A stretch of DNA of 64,000 nucleotides from Pseudomonas sp. GM41(2012) (lineage in GTDB: Bacteria > Pseudomonadota > Gammaproteobacteria > Pseudomonadales > Pseudomonadaceae): positions 496,001-560,000 of the forward strand of contig NZ_AKJN02000008.1 of the NCBI RefSeq assembly GCF_000282315.2, given 5' to 3'. The position numbers and the translations under genes are program-made. Under the pieces are notes generated by a model. That model had not been told where the DNA came from. It searched no databases and was given only the letters and a program-made list of their open reading frames with translations. This document shows, piece by piece, positions 39,230-48,480 of the stretch (its first letter is position 1; each line of letters opens with the position of its first letter).

Positions 39230-40519
39230 TTATTTGCGGTCTTCCAGCTTGGTGATGTCACGCGACTCGTAGCCGGTGTACAGCTGGCGCGGACGGCCAA
39301 TCTTGTACGGGCTGGAGAGCATTTCTTTCCAGTGGGAGATCCAGCCGACGGTCCGCGCCAAAGCGAAGATGACGGTGAACATGCTGGTTGGAATGCCGAT
39401 CGCCTTGAGGATGATCCCCGAGTAGAAGTCGACGTTCGGGTACAGCGAGCGTTCGATGAAGTACGGGTCGGTCAGGGCGATCTCTTCCAGGCGCATGGCC
39501 AGTTCGAGCTGCGGATCGTTGGTAATGCCCAGTTCTTTCAGCACTTCGTCGCAGGTCTGCTTCATGACTGTTGCGCGTGGGTCGCGGTTTTTGTAAACCC
39601 GGTGACCGAAGCCCATCAGTTTGAACGGATCGTTCTTGTCCTTGGCCTTGGCGATGTACTTGTCGATGTTCGACACATCGCCAATTTCATCGAGCATGGT
39701 CAGAACAGCTTCGTTCGCGCCGCCGTGGGCAGGGCCCCACAGTGCAGCGATGCCGGCGGCGATACAGGCGAACGGGTTGGCACCCGAAGAGCCGGCCAGG
39801 CGTACGGTGGAAGTCGATGCGTTCTGCTCGTGGTCGGCATGGAGGATGAAGATCTTGTCCATGGCGTTAGCGAGTACCGGGCTGATCGGTTTGATCTCGC
39901 ACGGGGTGTTGAACATCATGTGCAGGAAGTTTTCCGCGTACGTCAGGTCGTTGCGCGGGTACATCATGGGTTGCCCCATCGAGTACTTGTAAACCATCGC
40001 TGCCAGGGTGGGCATCTTGGCAACCAGGCGGATCGCGGAGATTTCGCGATGCTGCGGGTTATTGATGTCCAGGGAGTCGTGGTAGAAGGCCGAGAGCGCG
40101 CCGACTACGCCGCACATGACGGCCATCGGGTGGGCGTCGCGACGGAAGCCGTTGAAGAAGGTCTTCAGCTGCTCGTGAACCATGGTGTGGTTCTTCACGG
40201 TGCTGACGAACTGGGCCTTCTGTTCTGCGGTCGGCAATTCGCCGTTGAGCAGCAGATAGCAGGTTTCCAGGTAGTCCGACTTTTCAGCCAACTGTTCGAT
40301 CGGGTAGCCGCGGTGCAGCAGGATGCCGTTGTCGCCGTCGATATAGGTGATCTTCGACTCGCAGGAAGCTGTCGACATGAAACCAGGGTCAAAGGTGAAA
40401 CGGCCCGTGGCCGTCAGGCCCCGAACATCGATAACATCGGGACCAACGGTGCCGGTTAAAATGGGCAGCTCGACGGGGGCTGCGCCCTCGATGATCAACT
40501 GCGCTTTTTTGTCAGCCAT
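39230..40519 (-). CDS. gltA: Citrate synthase (type II)
   Basis: Condenses acetyl-CoA with oxaloacetate to citrate. The 429-residue protein is the hexameric, NADH-sensitive type, with an N-terminal beta domain (KAQLIIEGAAPVELPILTGT) and conserved catalytic regions: ILHADHEQNASTSTVRLAGS, LWGPAHGGANEAV (active-site His), MGFGHRVYKNRDPRA (His and Arg) and PNVDFYSGIILKAIGIP (catalytic Asp in VDFYSG). It is divergent from the sdh-suc operon, as in other gamma-proteobacteria. A strong sigma-70 promoter and a terminator delimit it as a single-gene transcript. Confidence 0.98.
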   Translation of the reverse strand: MADKKAQLIIEGAAPVELPILTGTVGPDVIDVRGLTATGRFTFDPGFMSTASCESKITYIDGDNGILLHRGYPIEQLAEKSDYLETCYLLLNGELPTAEQKAQFVSTVKNHTMVHEQLKTFFNGFRRDAHPMAVMCGVVGALSAFYHDSLDINNPQHREISAIRLVAKMPTLAAMVYKYSMGQPMMYPRNDLTYAENFLHMMFNTPCEIKPISPVLANAMDKIFILHADHEQNASTSTVRLAGSSGANPFACIAAGIAALWGPAHGGANEAVLTMLDEIGDVSNIDKYIAKAKDKNDPFKLMGFGHRVYKNRDPRATVMKQTCDEVLKELGITNDPQLELAMRLEEIALTDPYFIERSLYPNVDFYSGIILKAIGIPTSMFTVIFALARTVGWISHWKEMLSSPYKIGRPRQLYTGYESRDITKLEDRK

Positions 40520-40577
40520 GTGGCCTCCTATTTATGCTTGAAATCATCAGACAGACCCCCCACGCAGGGCCCGCACC

Positions 40578-40605
40578 ACTATAGTGAGATAAATTCGAAT
40601 GTCAA
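40578..40605 (-). promoter_or_regulatory. Sigma-70 promoter of gltA
   Basis: On the minus strand TTGACA (40600-40605), a 16-bp spacer, then TATAGT (40578-40583), near consensus. It is about 60 bp upstream of the gltA start codon, so a ~50-nt leader is expected. Confidence 0.8.
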
Positions 40606-40719
40606 TTTGCCTAAAGTCTTGCTCCAGAAGGCTTTAACCGGACTTTTTCCTCGAAATTGACTGCCATTTACGCCTTTTATACGACTTGTGCAATGAGCTA
40701 TTAGGGGAAGGCGATTGCG

Positions 40720-40748
40720 TTGTCATTAGTAGCCTAACTGTCTATACT
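40720..40748 (+). promoter_or_regulatory. Sigma-70 promoter of the sdh-suc operon
   Basis: TTGTCA (40720-40725), a 17-bp spacer and TATACT (40743-40748). The start would be near 40755, leaving a ~130-nt GC-rich leader before sdhC that contains GGGG/CCCC runs able to pair (CACTCCCTGGGTGGTGGGTA). Leader-level control by small RNAs is known for sdh in other bacteria. Here it is only a possibility. Confidence 0.75.
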
Positions 40749-40883
40749 CGGCCTCCGACCGCCAGGGGCTTTTGGGCCTGCTTTACTGGGGGTCGCACTC
40801 CCTGGGTGGTGGGTACCTGACCAGTGCACTCCCCAACAACTTTGCCCTGATTGTTAGGGGCTCTTCAGTGTGAAAAAAAAGCC

Positions 40884-41258
40884 GTGAATAGCCAACGACC
40901 TGTAAACCTAGACCTAAGGACCATCAAACTCCCAGTCACTGCTTACACGTCCATTCTTCACCGAATCTCCGGAATCATCCTCTTTGTCAGCCTGGCCATC
41001 ATGCTTTATGCATTGGACAAGTCGCTCGACTCGGAAGAAGGCTTCGGTCAGGTGAAAGCGTGTCTGACCAGTCCGCTAGCCAAGCTAGTGACATGGGGCA
41101 TCCTGTCCGCCTTGCTGTATCACTTGGTTGCCGGTGTGCGCCATTTGATGATGGACATGGGCATCGGCGAGTCGCTTGAGGGCGGCAAACTGGGCTCGAA
41201 AATCGTTATCGCCGTTTCCGTGGTGGTAATCGTTCTGGCAGGAGTTTGGATATGGTAA
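40884..41258 (+). CDS. sdhC: Succinate dehydrogenase cytochrome b556 subunit SdhC
   Basis: Membrane anchor subunit that binds haem b and ubiquinone. It is 124 residues from GTG 40884 (MNSQRPVNLDLRTIKLPVTA), with three helices, the SILHRISG quinone-site motif and the haem-ligand His in LLYHLVAGVRHLMMD. An ATG is absent and an in-frame TTG at 40851 would add 11 poorly conserved residues, so the start is the least certain point. It overlaps sdhD by 7 bp. First gene of sdhCDAB-sucAB-lpd-sucCD. Confidence 0.93.
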   Translation: MNSQRPVNLDLRTIKLPVTAYTSILHRISGIILFVSLAIMLYALDKSLDSEEGFGQVKACLTSPLAKLVTWGILSALLYHLVAGVRHLMMDMGIGESLEGGKLGSKIVIAVSVVVIVLAGVWIW

Positions 41259-41620
41259 CTAACGTCACGAACCTGTCGCGTTCGGGCCTCTATGACTGGA
41301 TGGCACAACGTGTGTCTGCGGTCGTTCTCGCGGCTTATTTCATCTTCCTGATCGGATACGTCGTTGCCCATCCTGGCATCGGCTACGCCCAATGGCATGA
41401 ACTGTTCGCAAGCAACTGGATGCGTATTTTCAGTCTCCTGGCTCTCGTTGCCCTCGGCGCTCACGCCTGGGTCGGCATGTGGACCATCGCGACCGACTAC
41501 CTGACGCCAATGGCGTTCGGCAAGTCCGCGACTGCAGTACGTTTCCTCTTCCAGGCAGTATGCGGCGTCGCGATGTTTGCGTACTTCGTCTGGGGTGTGC
41601 AGATTCTTTGGGGTATCTGA
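41252..41620 (+). CDS. sdhD: Succinate dehydrogenase membrane anchor subunit SdhD
   Basis: Second membrane anchor of complex II, 122 residues with three helices. MVTNVTNLSRSGLYDWMAQR is typical, and the GAHAWVGMWTIATDYL segment holds the haem/quinone region. GGAG lies eight bases before ATG 41252, which overlaps the sdhC stop. It is followed by sdhA after 3 bp. Confidence 0.95.
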   Translation: MVTNVTNLSRSGLYDWMAQRVSAVVLAAYFIFLIGYVVAHPGIGYAQWHELFASNWMRIFSLLALVALGAHAWVGMWTIATDYLTPMAFGKSATAVRFLFQAVCGVAMFAYFVWGVQILWGI

Positions 41621-41623
41621 TTC

Positions 41624-43399
41624 ATGTCTACTACAGTTAATACGCTTTCGTTCGACGCCATCATTATTGGCGGCGGCGGTGCTGGCATGCGCGCTGCTCT
41701 GCAGCTGGCACAGGGTGGTCACAAGACCGCCGTAGTTACCAAGGTTTTCCCTACTCGTTCGCACACTGTATCCGCCCAGGGTGGCATCACCTGCGCCATC
41801 GCCTCGGCAGATCCGAACGATGACTGGCGCTGGCACATGTACGATACCGTCAAGGGTTCCGACTATATCGGTGACCAGGACGCTATCGAATACATGTGTT
41901 CCGTAGGCCCGGAAGCGGTCTTCGAACTCGAGCACATGGGCTTGCCGTTCTCCCGTACCGAACAAGGCCGCATCTATCAGCGTCCGTTCGGCGGTCAGTC
42001 GAAAGACTTCGGTAAAGGTGGCCAGGCTGCACGTACGTGCGCCGCTGCCGACCGTACCGGTCACGCACTGCTGCACACCCTGTACCAGGCCAACCTGAAG
42101 GCCGGCACTGTATTCCTCAACGAATACTACGGTGTCGACCTGGTGAAGAACGAAGATGGTGCCTTTGTCGGCATGATCGTCATCTGCATCGAAACCGGCG
42201 AAACTTCCTACGTCCGCGCTAACGCCACTGTACTGGCGACTGGCGGTGCTGGTCGTATCTACTCGTCCACCACCAATGCCCTGATCAACACCGGTGACGG
42301 CGTCGGCATGGCTCTGCGTGCTGGCGTGCCGGTACAAGACATTGAAATGTGGCAGTTCCACCCGACCGGCATCGCCGGCGCCGGTGTACTGGTTACTGAA
42401 GGTTGCCGCGGTGAAGGCGGTTACCTGATCAACAAGCATGGCGAGCGTTTCATGGAGCGTTATGCTCCGAACGCCAAAGACCTTGCTGGTCGTGACGTTG
42501 TTGCTCGCTCGATGGTTAAAGAAATCATCGCTGGCAACGGTTGCGGTCCGGATGGCGACCACGTAATGCTGAAACTCGATCACCTCGGTGAAGAAGTTCT
42601 GCACAGCCGTCTGCCAGGCATCATGGAACTGTCCAAGACCTTCGCCCACGTCGATCCAGCCGTGGCGCCGATTCCGGTCGTTCCAACCTGCCACTATATG
42701 ATGGGCGGCGTTGCCACCAACATTCATGGTCAGGCAATCACTCAGGACGCAGACGGCGTTGACCAGATCATTCCTGGTCTGTTCGCGGTGGGCGAAGTGG
42801 CTTGCGTATCGGTTCACGGTGCCAACCGTCTGGGCGGCAACTCGCTGCTCGACCTGGTGGTATTCGGCCGTGCGGCCGGCCTGTTCCTGGAGCAGACCCT
42901 GAAAGAAGGCGTCGACTACACCCGCGCTCGCCAGTCCGACATCGACGCTGCCCTGGCACGTCTCGATGGCCTGAACTCGCGTACCGAAGGCGAAGACGTC
43001 GCTACCCTGCGTAAAGAACTGCAAAACTGCATGCAGAACTACTTCGGTGTATTCCGTACCGGCGAATACATGCAGAAGGGTATTGCCCAGCTGGCTGATC
43101 TGCGTGGCCGTATCGCCAACGTCAAGATCAACGACAAGAGCCAGGCGTTCAACACCGCTCGTATCGAAGCTCTGGAATTGCAGAACCTGCTGGAAGTGGC
43201 CGAAGCTACCGCCATCGCCGCAGAGATCCGCAAAGAGTCCCGCGGCGCTCACGCCCGTGAAGACTACGAAGATCGCGACGACGAAAACTGGCTGTGCCAC
43301 ACCCTGTACTTCCCGGGTGACAAGCGCGTAACCAAGCGTGCTGTGAACTTCTCGCCGAAGACTGTTCCGACTTTTGAACCTAAGATTCGGACTTATTAA
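41624..43399 (+). CDS. sdhA: Succinate dehydrogenase flavoprotein subunit SdhA
   Basis: Catalytic subunit oxidising succinate to fumarate, 591 residues, carrying covalent FAD. Visible are the dinucleotide-binding loop IIIGGGGAGMRAALQLA, the FAD-attachment His in PTRSHTVSAQGG (about residue 46), substrate/active-site motifs MEMWQFHPTGIAG-like (IEMWQFHPTGIAGAGVL), TEGCRGEGGYLINKHGERFM and VGEVACVSVHGANRLGGNSL, and the C-terminal helical domain. It sits between sdhD and sdhB in the usual order. Confidence 0.98.
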   Translation: MSTTVNTLSFDAIIIGGGGAGMRAALQLAQGGHKTAVVTKVFPTRSHTVSAQGGITCAIASADPNDDWRWHMYDTVKGSDYIGDQDAIEYMCSVGPEAVFELEHMGLPFSRTEQGRIYQRPFGGQSKDFGKGGQAARTCAAADRTGHALLHTLYQANLKAGTVFLNEYYGVDLVKNEDGAFVGMIVICIETGETSYVRANATVLATGGAGRIYSSTTNALINTGDGVGMALRAGVPVQDIEMWQFHPTGIAGAGVLVTEGCRGEGGYLINKHGERFMERYAPNAKDLAGRDVVARSMVKEIIAGNGCGPDGDHVMLKLDHLGEEVLHSRLPGIMELSKTFAHVDPAVAPIPVVPTCHYMMGGVATNIHGQAITQDADGVDQIIPGLFAVGEVACVSVHGANRLGGNSLLDLVVFGRAAGLFLEQTLKEGVDYTRARQSDIDAALARLDGLNSRTEGEDVATLRKELQNCMQNYFGVFRTGEYMQKGIAQLADLRGRIANVKINDKSQAFNTARIEALELQNLLEVAEATAIAAEIRKESRGAHAREDYEDRDDENWLCHTLYFPGDKRVTKRAVNFSPKTVPTFEPKIRTY

Positions 43400-43410
43400 G
43401 GGTGGCCGCC

Positions 43411-44115
43411 ATGTTGCAAGTCAGTGTTTATCGCTACAACCCTGATCAGGACGCTGCGCCGTTCATGCAGGAATTTTCGGTCGATACCGGTGGTAAAGAC
43501 CTGATGGTGCTGGACGTGCTGGCCCTGATCAAAGAGCAGGACGAAGGTTTCTCCTATCGTCGCTCTTGCCGTGAAGGTGTTTGCGGTTCCGACGGCATGA
43601 ACATCAACGGCAAAAACGGTCTGGCGTGCGTCACGCCGCTGTCCGCTGTCGTAAAAGGTAACAAGCTGATCGTTCGTCCTCTGCCAGGTTTGCCGGTAAT
43701 CCGTGACCTGGTCGTCGATATGAGCATCTTCTACAAGCAATACGAAAAGGTTAAGCCATACCTGCAGAACGACACGCCGGCTCCGGCCATCGAACGTCTG
43801 CAGACCCCTGAAGAGCGTGAAAAGCTCGACGGTCTGTACGAGTGCATCCTGTGCGCTTGCTGCTCGACCTCTTGCCCGTCCTTCTGGTGGAACCCGGACA
43901 AGTTCCTGGGTCCAGCTGCTCTGCTGCAAGCGTATCGCTTCCTGGCAGACAGCCGCGACACCAAGACTGCCGAGCGTCTGGCTTCGCTGGATGACCCGTT
44001 CAGCGTATTCCGCTGCCGCGGGATCATGAACTGCGTCAACGTCTGCCCGAAAGGCCTGAACCCGACTAAGGCCATCGGTCACGTACGTAACATGCTGCTG
44101 CAAAGCGGCGTGTGA
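43411..44115 (+). CDS. sdhB: Succinate dehydrogenase iron-sulfur subunit SdhB
   Basis: Electron-transfer subunit with three Fe-S clusters, 234 residues. The [2Fe-2S] ligands are in SCREGVCGSDGMNINGKNGL + AC. The [4Fe-4S] and [3Fe-4S] ligands lie in ECILCACCSTSCPS and CRGIMNCVNVCPKGLNP. ATG 43411 follows AAGGGTGG. A GTG three codons upstream is in frame. It is the last sdh gene; a terminator-like hairpin follows before sucA. Confidence 0.97.
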   Translation: MLQVSVYRYNPDQDAAPFMQEFSVDTGGKDLMVLDVLALIKEQDEGFSYRRSCREGVCGSDGMNINGKNGLACVTPLSAVVKGNKLIVRPLPGLPVIRDLVVDMSIFYKQYEKVKPYLQNDTPAPAIERLQTPEEREKLDGLYECILCACCSTSCPSFWWNPDKFLGPAALLQAYRFLADSRDTKTAERLASLDDPFSVFRCRGIMNCVNVCPKGLNPTKAIGHVRNMLLQSGV

Positions 44116-44152
44116 TTCAGCAGTACCCGTAGGACCGCTGTACCCGTAGATG

Positions 44153-44187
44153 CTACGGCGCAGGCTTCAACCGGCGCCGTAGTTTTA
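44153..44187 (+). terminator. Terminator-like hairpin between sdhB and sucA
   Basis: An 8-bp stem CTACGGCG / CGCCGTAG with a 14-nt loop followed by TTTTA. It lies 37 bp after sdhB and upstream of the sucA leader. It may partly end the sdh message or act as a processing/attenuation point in a combined sdh-suc operon. Confidence 0.6.
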
Positions 44188-44189
44188 AC

Positions 44190-44374
44190 CTGAGCAGCAG
44201 CTTATAAGGCTGCGGCTCTTATTTTGAAGAAATGAGACAAGCAGGGGCATCCGGGCTGGTACCCGGACTATCAGCGTGATCCTAGGTGGCTTGTTTTAGT
44301 CGCTGCATTCGGACTTCTGCAAGCGTGCTCGGTGTCGACGCCGGTGGTGTTCCCCTAACCGAGGGTGACCAAGC
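44190..44374 (+). ncRNA. Structured sucA 5' leader, candidate sucA-II RNA
   Basis: 185 bp between the sdhB terminator-like hairpin and the sucA ATG, with short pairing segments (GCAGCTTATAAGGCTGC; CATCCGGGCTGGTACCCGGA) and an unusual GAGGGTGACC just before the start. A conserved structured RNA called sucA-II has been described upstream of sucA in Pseudomonas. The position fits, but I could not align the consensus, so this is a positional inference. Confidence 0.45.
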
Positions 44375-47206
44375 ATGCAAGAAAGCGTGATGCAGCGCAT
44401 GTGGAACAGCGCCTACCTATCCGGTAGTAACGCTGCCTATGTGGAAGAGCTCTACGAGCTCTACCTGCACGACCCTAACGCTGTGCCAGAAGAGTGGCGC
44501 ACCTACTTCCAGAAGTTGCCTGCTGACGGCAACACTGCCACCGATGTTTCGCACTCCACAATTCGCGATCATTTCGTCTTGCTGGCAAAGAACCAGCGCC
44601 GCGCCCAACCGGTTTCCGCCGGCAGCGTGAGCAGTGAGCACGAGAAGAAGCAAGTTGAAGTGCTGCGATTGATCCAGGCCTACCGTATGCGTGGCCACCA
44701 GGCAGCCCAGCTTGACCCGCTGGGGCTGTGGCAGCGTCCTGCACCTGCAGACCTGTCGATCAATCATTACGGCTTGACCAATGCCGATCTTGATACGACC
44801 TTCCGTGCCGGCGACCTGTTCATCGGCAAAGAGGAGGCGAGCCTACGCGAAATTCACGAAGCGTTGCAGCAGACATATTGCCGCACCATCGGCGCTGAAT
44901 TTACGCACATCACCGATTCCGAGCAGCGCCAGTGGTTCCAGCAGCGTCTGGAAAGCGTGCGCGGCCGTCCGACGTACTCCGCCGACATCAAGAGCCACCT
45001 GCTCGAGCGTGTCACCGCCGGCGAAGGTCTGGAAAAATACCTGGGTACCAAATACCCGGGTACCAAGCGTTTCGGCCTGGAAGGCGGCGAGAGCCTGATT
45101 CCGATGCTCGACGAGCTGATCCAGCGTTCCGGTTCCTACGGCACCAAGGAAATCGTTATCGGCATGGCCCACCGTGGTCGTCTGAACGTACTGGTCAACA
45201 CCTTCGGCAAGAACCCGCGCGAACTGTTCGACGAGTTTGAAGGCAAGAAGAAGGTCGAGCTGGGTTCCGGTGACGTTAAATATCACCAGGGCTTCTCGTC
45301 CAACGTGATGACCACCGGCGGTGAAGTTCACCTGGCCATGGCGTTCAACCCGTCCCACCTGGAAATCGTATCTCCAGTGGTCGAGGGTTCGGTTCGCGCC
45401 CGTCAGGATCGTCGTAACGACCCTACCGGCGAGAAGGTTCTGCCGATCTCCATCCACGGTGACGCGGCATTCGCCGGTCAAGGCGTGGTCATGGAAACCT
45501 TCCAGATGTCGCAGACCCGCGGTTTCAAGACCGGCGGTACCGTGCACATCGTGATCAACAACCAGGTCGGTTTCACCATCAGCAACCCGCTGGACTCGCG
45601 CTCCACCGAGTACGCGACCGACGTTGCGAAGATGATCCAAGCGCCGATCCTCCATGTGAATGGCGATGATCCGGAAGCCGTGTTGTTCGTGACCCAGCTG
45701 GCCATCGACTACCGCATGCAGTTCAAGCGTGACGTGGTGATCGACCTGGTCTGCTACCGTCGTCGTGGCCACAACGAGGCCGACGAGCCAAGCGGCACCC
45801 AGCCAATCATGTATCAGCAGATCGCCAAACAGCGCACCACCCGTGAGCTGTATGCCGATCGTCTGACTCAGGGCGGTGTGCTGGACGCAGAGCGTGTTCA
45901 GGCGAAAGTCGATGAATACCGCAATGCGCTGGACAACGGTCTGCATGTTGTAAAAAGCCTGGTCAAAGAGCCGAACAAAGAGTTGTTCGTGGACTGGCGT
46001 CCGTATCTGGGGCACGCCTGGACCGCGCGTCACGACACTCGCTTCGATCTGAAAACCTTGCAGGAACTGTCCGCCAAGCTGCTGGAAATTCCGGAAGGCT
46101 TCGTGGTTCAGCGCCAGGTCTCGAAAATCTACGAAGACCGTCAGAAAATGCAAGCCGGCGGCCTGCCGATCAACTGGGGTTACGCCGAAACCATGGCGTA
46201 CGCGACCCTGGCGTTCGAAGGTCACCCGATTCGCATGACGGGTCAGGACATCGGTCGCGGTACGTTCTCGCACCGTCACGCTGTCTTGCACAACCAGAAA
46301 GACGCGGGTACCTACATCCCGCTGCAAAACCTGTACAAGGGCCAGCCACGTTTCGACCTGTACGATTCGTTCCTGTCCGAAGAAGCCGTGCTGGCGTTCG
46401 AATACGGTTACTCGACCACCACGCCTGAGGCGCTGGTGATCTGGGAAGCCCAGTTCGGCGACTTCGCCAACGGTGCCCAGGTGGTTATCGACCAGTTCAT
46501 CACCAGTGGCGAGCACAAGTGGGGCCGTCTCTGCGGTCTGACCATGCTGCTGCCGCACGGTTATGAAGGTCAGGGTCCGGAGCACTCTTCGGCTCGTCTG
46601 GAGCGTTACCTGCAACTGTGCGCCGAGCACAACATTCAGGTAGCGGTACCGACTACGCCGGCTCAGATCTACCACTTGCTGCGTCGTCAGGTGATTCGCC
46701 CGCTGCGCAAGCCGTTGATCGTTCTGACTCCGAAGTCGCTGTTGCGTCACAAACTGGCCATCTCGACCCTGGAAGATCTGGCCGAAGGTTCGTTCCAGAC
46801 CGTTATCCCGGAAATCGATACCCTGGACCCGAAAAAGGTCGAGCGCATTGTTCTGTGTAGCGGCAAGGTCTACTACGACCTGCTGGAAAAACGCCGTGCC
46901 GAAGGTCGTGATGACATCGCCATCGTGCGTATCGAGCAGCTGTACCCATTCCCTGAGGACGACTTGAACGAAGTCCTGGCTCCGTACACCAACCTCAAAC
47001 ATATCGTTTGGTGTCAGGAAGAGCCGATGAACCAGGGTGCCTGGTACTGCAGCCAGCACCACATGCGCCGCATCGTTGGCAATCACAACAAGTCTCTCGT
47101 ACTCGAGTACGCGGGCCGTGATGCTTCTGCTGCACCTGCTTGTGGTTATGCATCGATGCACGCTGAGCAGCAGGAAAAACTGCTGCAAGACGCCTTTACT
47201 GTTTAA
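44375..47206 (+). CDS. sucA: 2-oxoglutarate dehydrogenase E1 component SucA
   Basis: ThDP-dependent decarboxylase of the 2-oxoglutarate dehydrogenase complex, 943 residues, homodimeric family type. Visible are the N-terminal E2-binding segment (YLSGSNAAYVEELYELYLHD), GMAHRGRLNVLVNTFGKNP, the ThDP-binding region HGDAAFAGQGVVMETFQMSQ ... IVINNQVGFT, CYRRRGHNEADEPSGTQP, and the C-terminal HRHAVLHNQ and LLPHGYEGQGPEHSSARLER. It is followed by sucB after 42 bp. Start 44375 matches family length. Confidence 0.98.
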   Translation: MQESVMQRMWNSAYLSGSNAAYVEELYELYLHDPNAVPEEWRTYFQKLPADGNTATDVSHSTIRDHFVLLAKNQRRAQPVSAGSVSSEHEKKQVEVLRLIQAYRMRGHQAAQLDPLGLWQRPAPADLSINHYGLTNADLDTTFRAGDLFIGKEEASLREIHEALQQTYCRTIGAEFTHITDSEQRQWFQQRLESVRGRPTYSADIKSHLLERVTAGEGLEKYLGTKYPGTKRFGLEGGESLIPMLDELIQRSGSYGTKEIVIGMAHRGRLNVLVNTFGKNPRELFDEFEGKKKVELGSGDVKYHQGFSSNVMTTGGEVHLAMAFNPSHLEIVSPVVEGSVRARQDRRNDPTGEKVLPISIHGDAAFAGQGVVMETFQMSQTRGFKTGGTVHIVINNQVGFTISNPLDSRSTEYATDVAKMIQAPILHVNGDDPEAVLFVTQLAIDYRMQFKRDVVIDLVCYRRRGHNEADEPSGTQPIMYQQIAKQRTTRELYADRLTQGGVLDAERVQAKVDEYRNALDNGLHVVKSLVKEPNKELFVDWRPYLGHAWTARHDTRFDLKTLQELSAKLLEIPEGFVVQRQVSKIYEDRQKMQAGGLPINWGYAETMAYATLAFEGHPIRMTGQDIGRGTFSHRHAVLHNQKDAGTYIPLQNLYKGQPRFDLYDSFLSEEAVLAFEYGYSTTTPEALVIWEAQFGDFANGAQVVIDQFITSGEHKWGRLCGLTMLLPHGYEGQGPEHSSARLERYLQLCAEHNIQVAVPTTPAQIYHLLRRQVIRPLRKPLIVLTPKSLLRHKLAISTLEDLAEGSFQTVIPEIDTLDPKKVERIVLCSGKVYYDLLEKRRAEGRDDIAIVRIEQLYPFPEDDLNEVLAPYTNLKHIVWCQEEPMNQGAWYCSQHHMRRIVGNHNKSLVLEYAGRDASAAPACGYASMHAEQQEKLLQDAFTV

Positions 47207-47248
47207 CGCCTTCGCGCACCTGAAACCGAATTTAAGGACTCACAGATA

Positions 47249-48469
47249 ATGGCTATCGAAATCAAAGCCCCCACTTTCCCGGAATCGGTTGCCGATGGCA
47301 CCGTTGCCACCTGGCACAAAAAGCCGGGCGACGCCGTCAAGCGCGATGACCTGATCGTCGACATCGAAACTGACAAAGTCGTATTGGAAGTGTTGGCCAC
47401 CGCTGATGGCGTGCTGGGCGCTATCGTCAAGAACGAAGGCGACACCGTTCTGTCCGACGAAGTCCTGGGCTCCATCGAAGCGGGCGGCGCTGCTGCCGCT
47501 CCAGCTGCTGCCGCTGCTCCTGCCGCTGCACAAGCTGCTGCTCCAGCCGCTGAAGGCGAAGATGATCCTGTTGCTGCACCGGCTGCTCGCAAGCTGGCTG
47601 AAGAAAACGGTATCAACATCGCTTCCGTTGCCGGCACTGGCAAAGGCGGTCGTGTGACCAAGGAAGACGTTGTTGCCGCTGTAGCTGCCAAGAAAGCCGC
47701 TCCGGCTGCCGCACCTGCCAAGGCTGCTGCGCCTGCCGGTGCTGCTCCAGTGTTCGCTGCCGGCGATCGCATCGAGAAGCGCGTACCGATGACCCGCGTG
47801 CGGGCCACCGTTGCCAAGCGTCTGGTTGAAGCTCAATCGAACATGGCAATGCTGACCACTTTCAACGAAGTCGACATGACCGAAGTCATGGCCCTGCGTT
47901 CGAAGTACAAGGACCTGTTCGAGAAGTCCCACAATGGCGTGCGCCTGGGCTTCATGTCGTTCTTCGTCAAGGCTGCCACCGAAGCGCTGAAACGCTTCCC
48001 GGCTGTCAACGCGTCGATCGACGGTGCTGACATTGTTTATCACGGCTACGCTGACGTCGGTGTTGCTGTTTCCAGCGACCGCGGCCTGGTTGTTCCGGTT
48101 CTGCGTAACGCCGAACTGATGAGCCTGGCTGAAATCGAAGGCGGCATCGCCACCTTCGGCAAGAAGGCTCGTGACGGCAAACTGTCGATGGACGAGATGA
48201 CCGGCGGTACGTTCACCATCACCAACGGTGGTACTTTCGGTTCGATGATGTCGACGCCGATCGTCAACCCGCCTCAAGCGGCCATCCTGGGCATGCACAA
48301 CATTCTGCAGCGTCCTATGGCGATCAACGGTCAGGTTGTTATCCGTCCGATGATGTACCTGGCTCTGTCCTACGATCACCGTCTGATCGATGGCAAAGAA
48401 GCTGTGACCTTCCTGGTTACCATCAAGAACCTGCTGGAAGACCCGGCTCGTTTGCTGCTGGATATCTGA
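47249..48469 (+). CDS. sucB: Dihydrolipoamide succinyltransferase SucB (E2)
   Basis: Core acyltransferase of the 2-oxoglutarate dehydrogenase complex, 406 residues. It has one lipoyl domain (residues 1-78) with lipoylated Lys43 in IETDKVVLEV, an Ala/Pro-rich linker, the peripheral E3/E1-binding domain (about 108-145: AARKLAEENGINIASVAGTG, GRVTKEDV), a second Ala/Pro linker and the catalytic domain ending with ALSYDHRLIDGKEAVTFL, which holds the catalytic His and Asp. A GGACTCACAG leader precedes ATG 47249. Confidence 0.98.
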   Translation: MAIEIKAPTFPESVADGTVATWHKKPGDAVKRDDLIVDIETDKVVLEVLATADGVLGAIVKNEGDTVLSDEVLGSIEAGGAAAAPAAAAAPAAAQAAAPAAEGEDDPVAAPAARKLAEENGINIASVAGTGKGGRVTKEDVVAAVAAKKAAPAAAPAKAAAPAGAAPVFAAGDRIEKRVPMTRVRATVAKRLVEAQSNMAMLTTFNEVDMTEVMALRSKYKDLFEKSHNGVRLGFMSFFVKAATEALKRFPAVNASIDGADIVYHGYADVGVAVSSDRGLVVPVLRNAELMSLAEIEGGIATFGKKARDGKLSMDEMTGGTFTITNGGTFGSMMSTPIVNPPQAAILGMHNILQRPMAINGQVVIRPMMYLALSYDHRLIDGKEAVTFLVTIKNLLEDPARLLLDI

Positions 48470-48480
48470 TTTCGTTGCAC

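Noticed and set aside
41120..43300. A 726-codon open frame antisense to sdhA/sdhD
   Set aside because: It is the antisense shadow of strongly biased high-GC genes. The plus-strand frame encodes clearly recognisable SdhD and SdhA. Similar long shadows lie opposite sucA, gcl, pyk and htpG.
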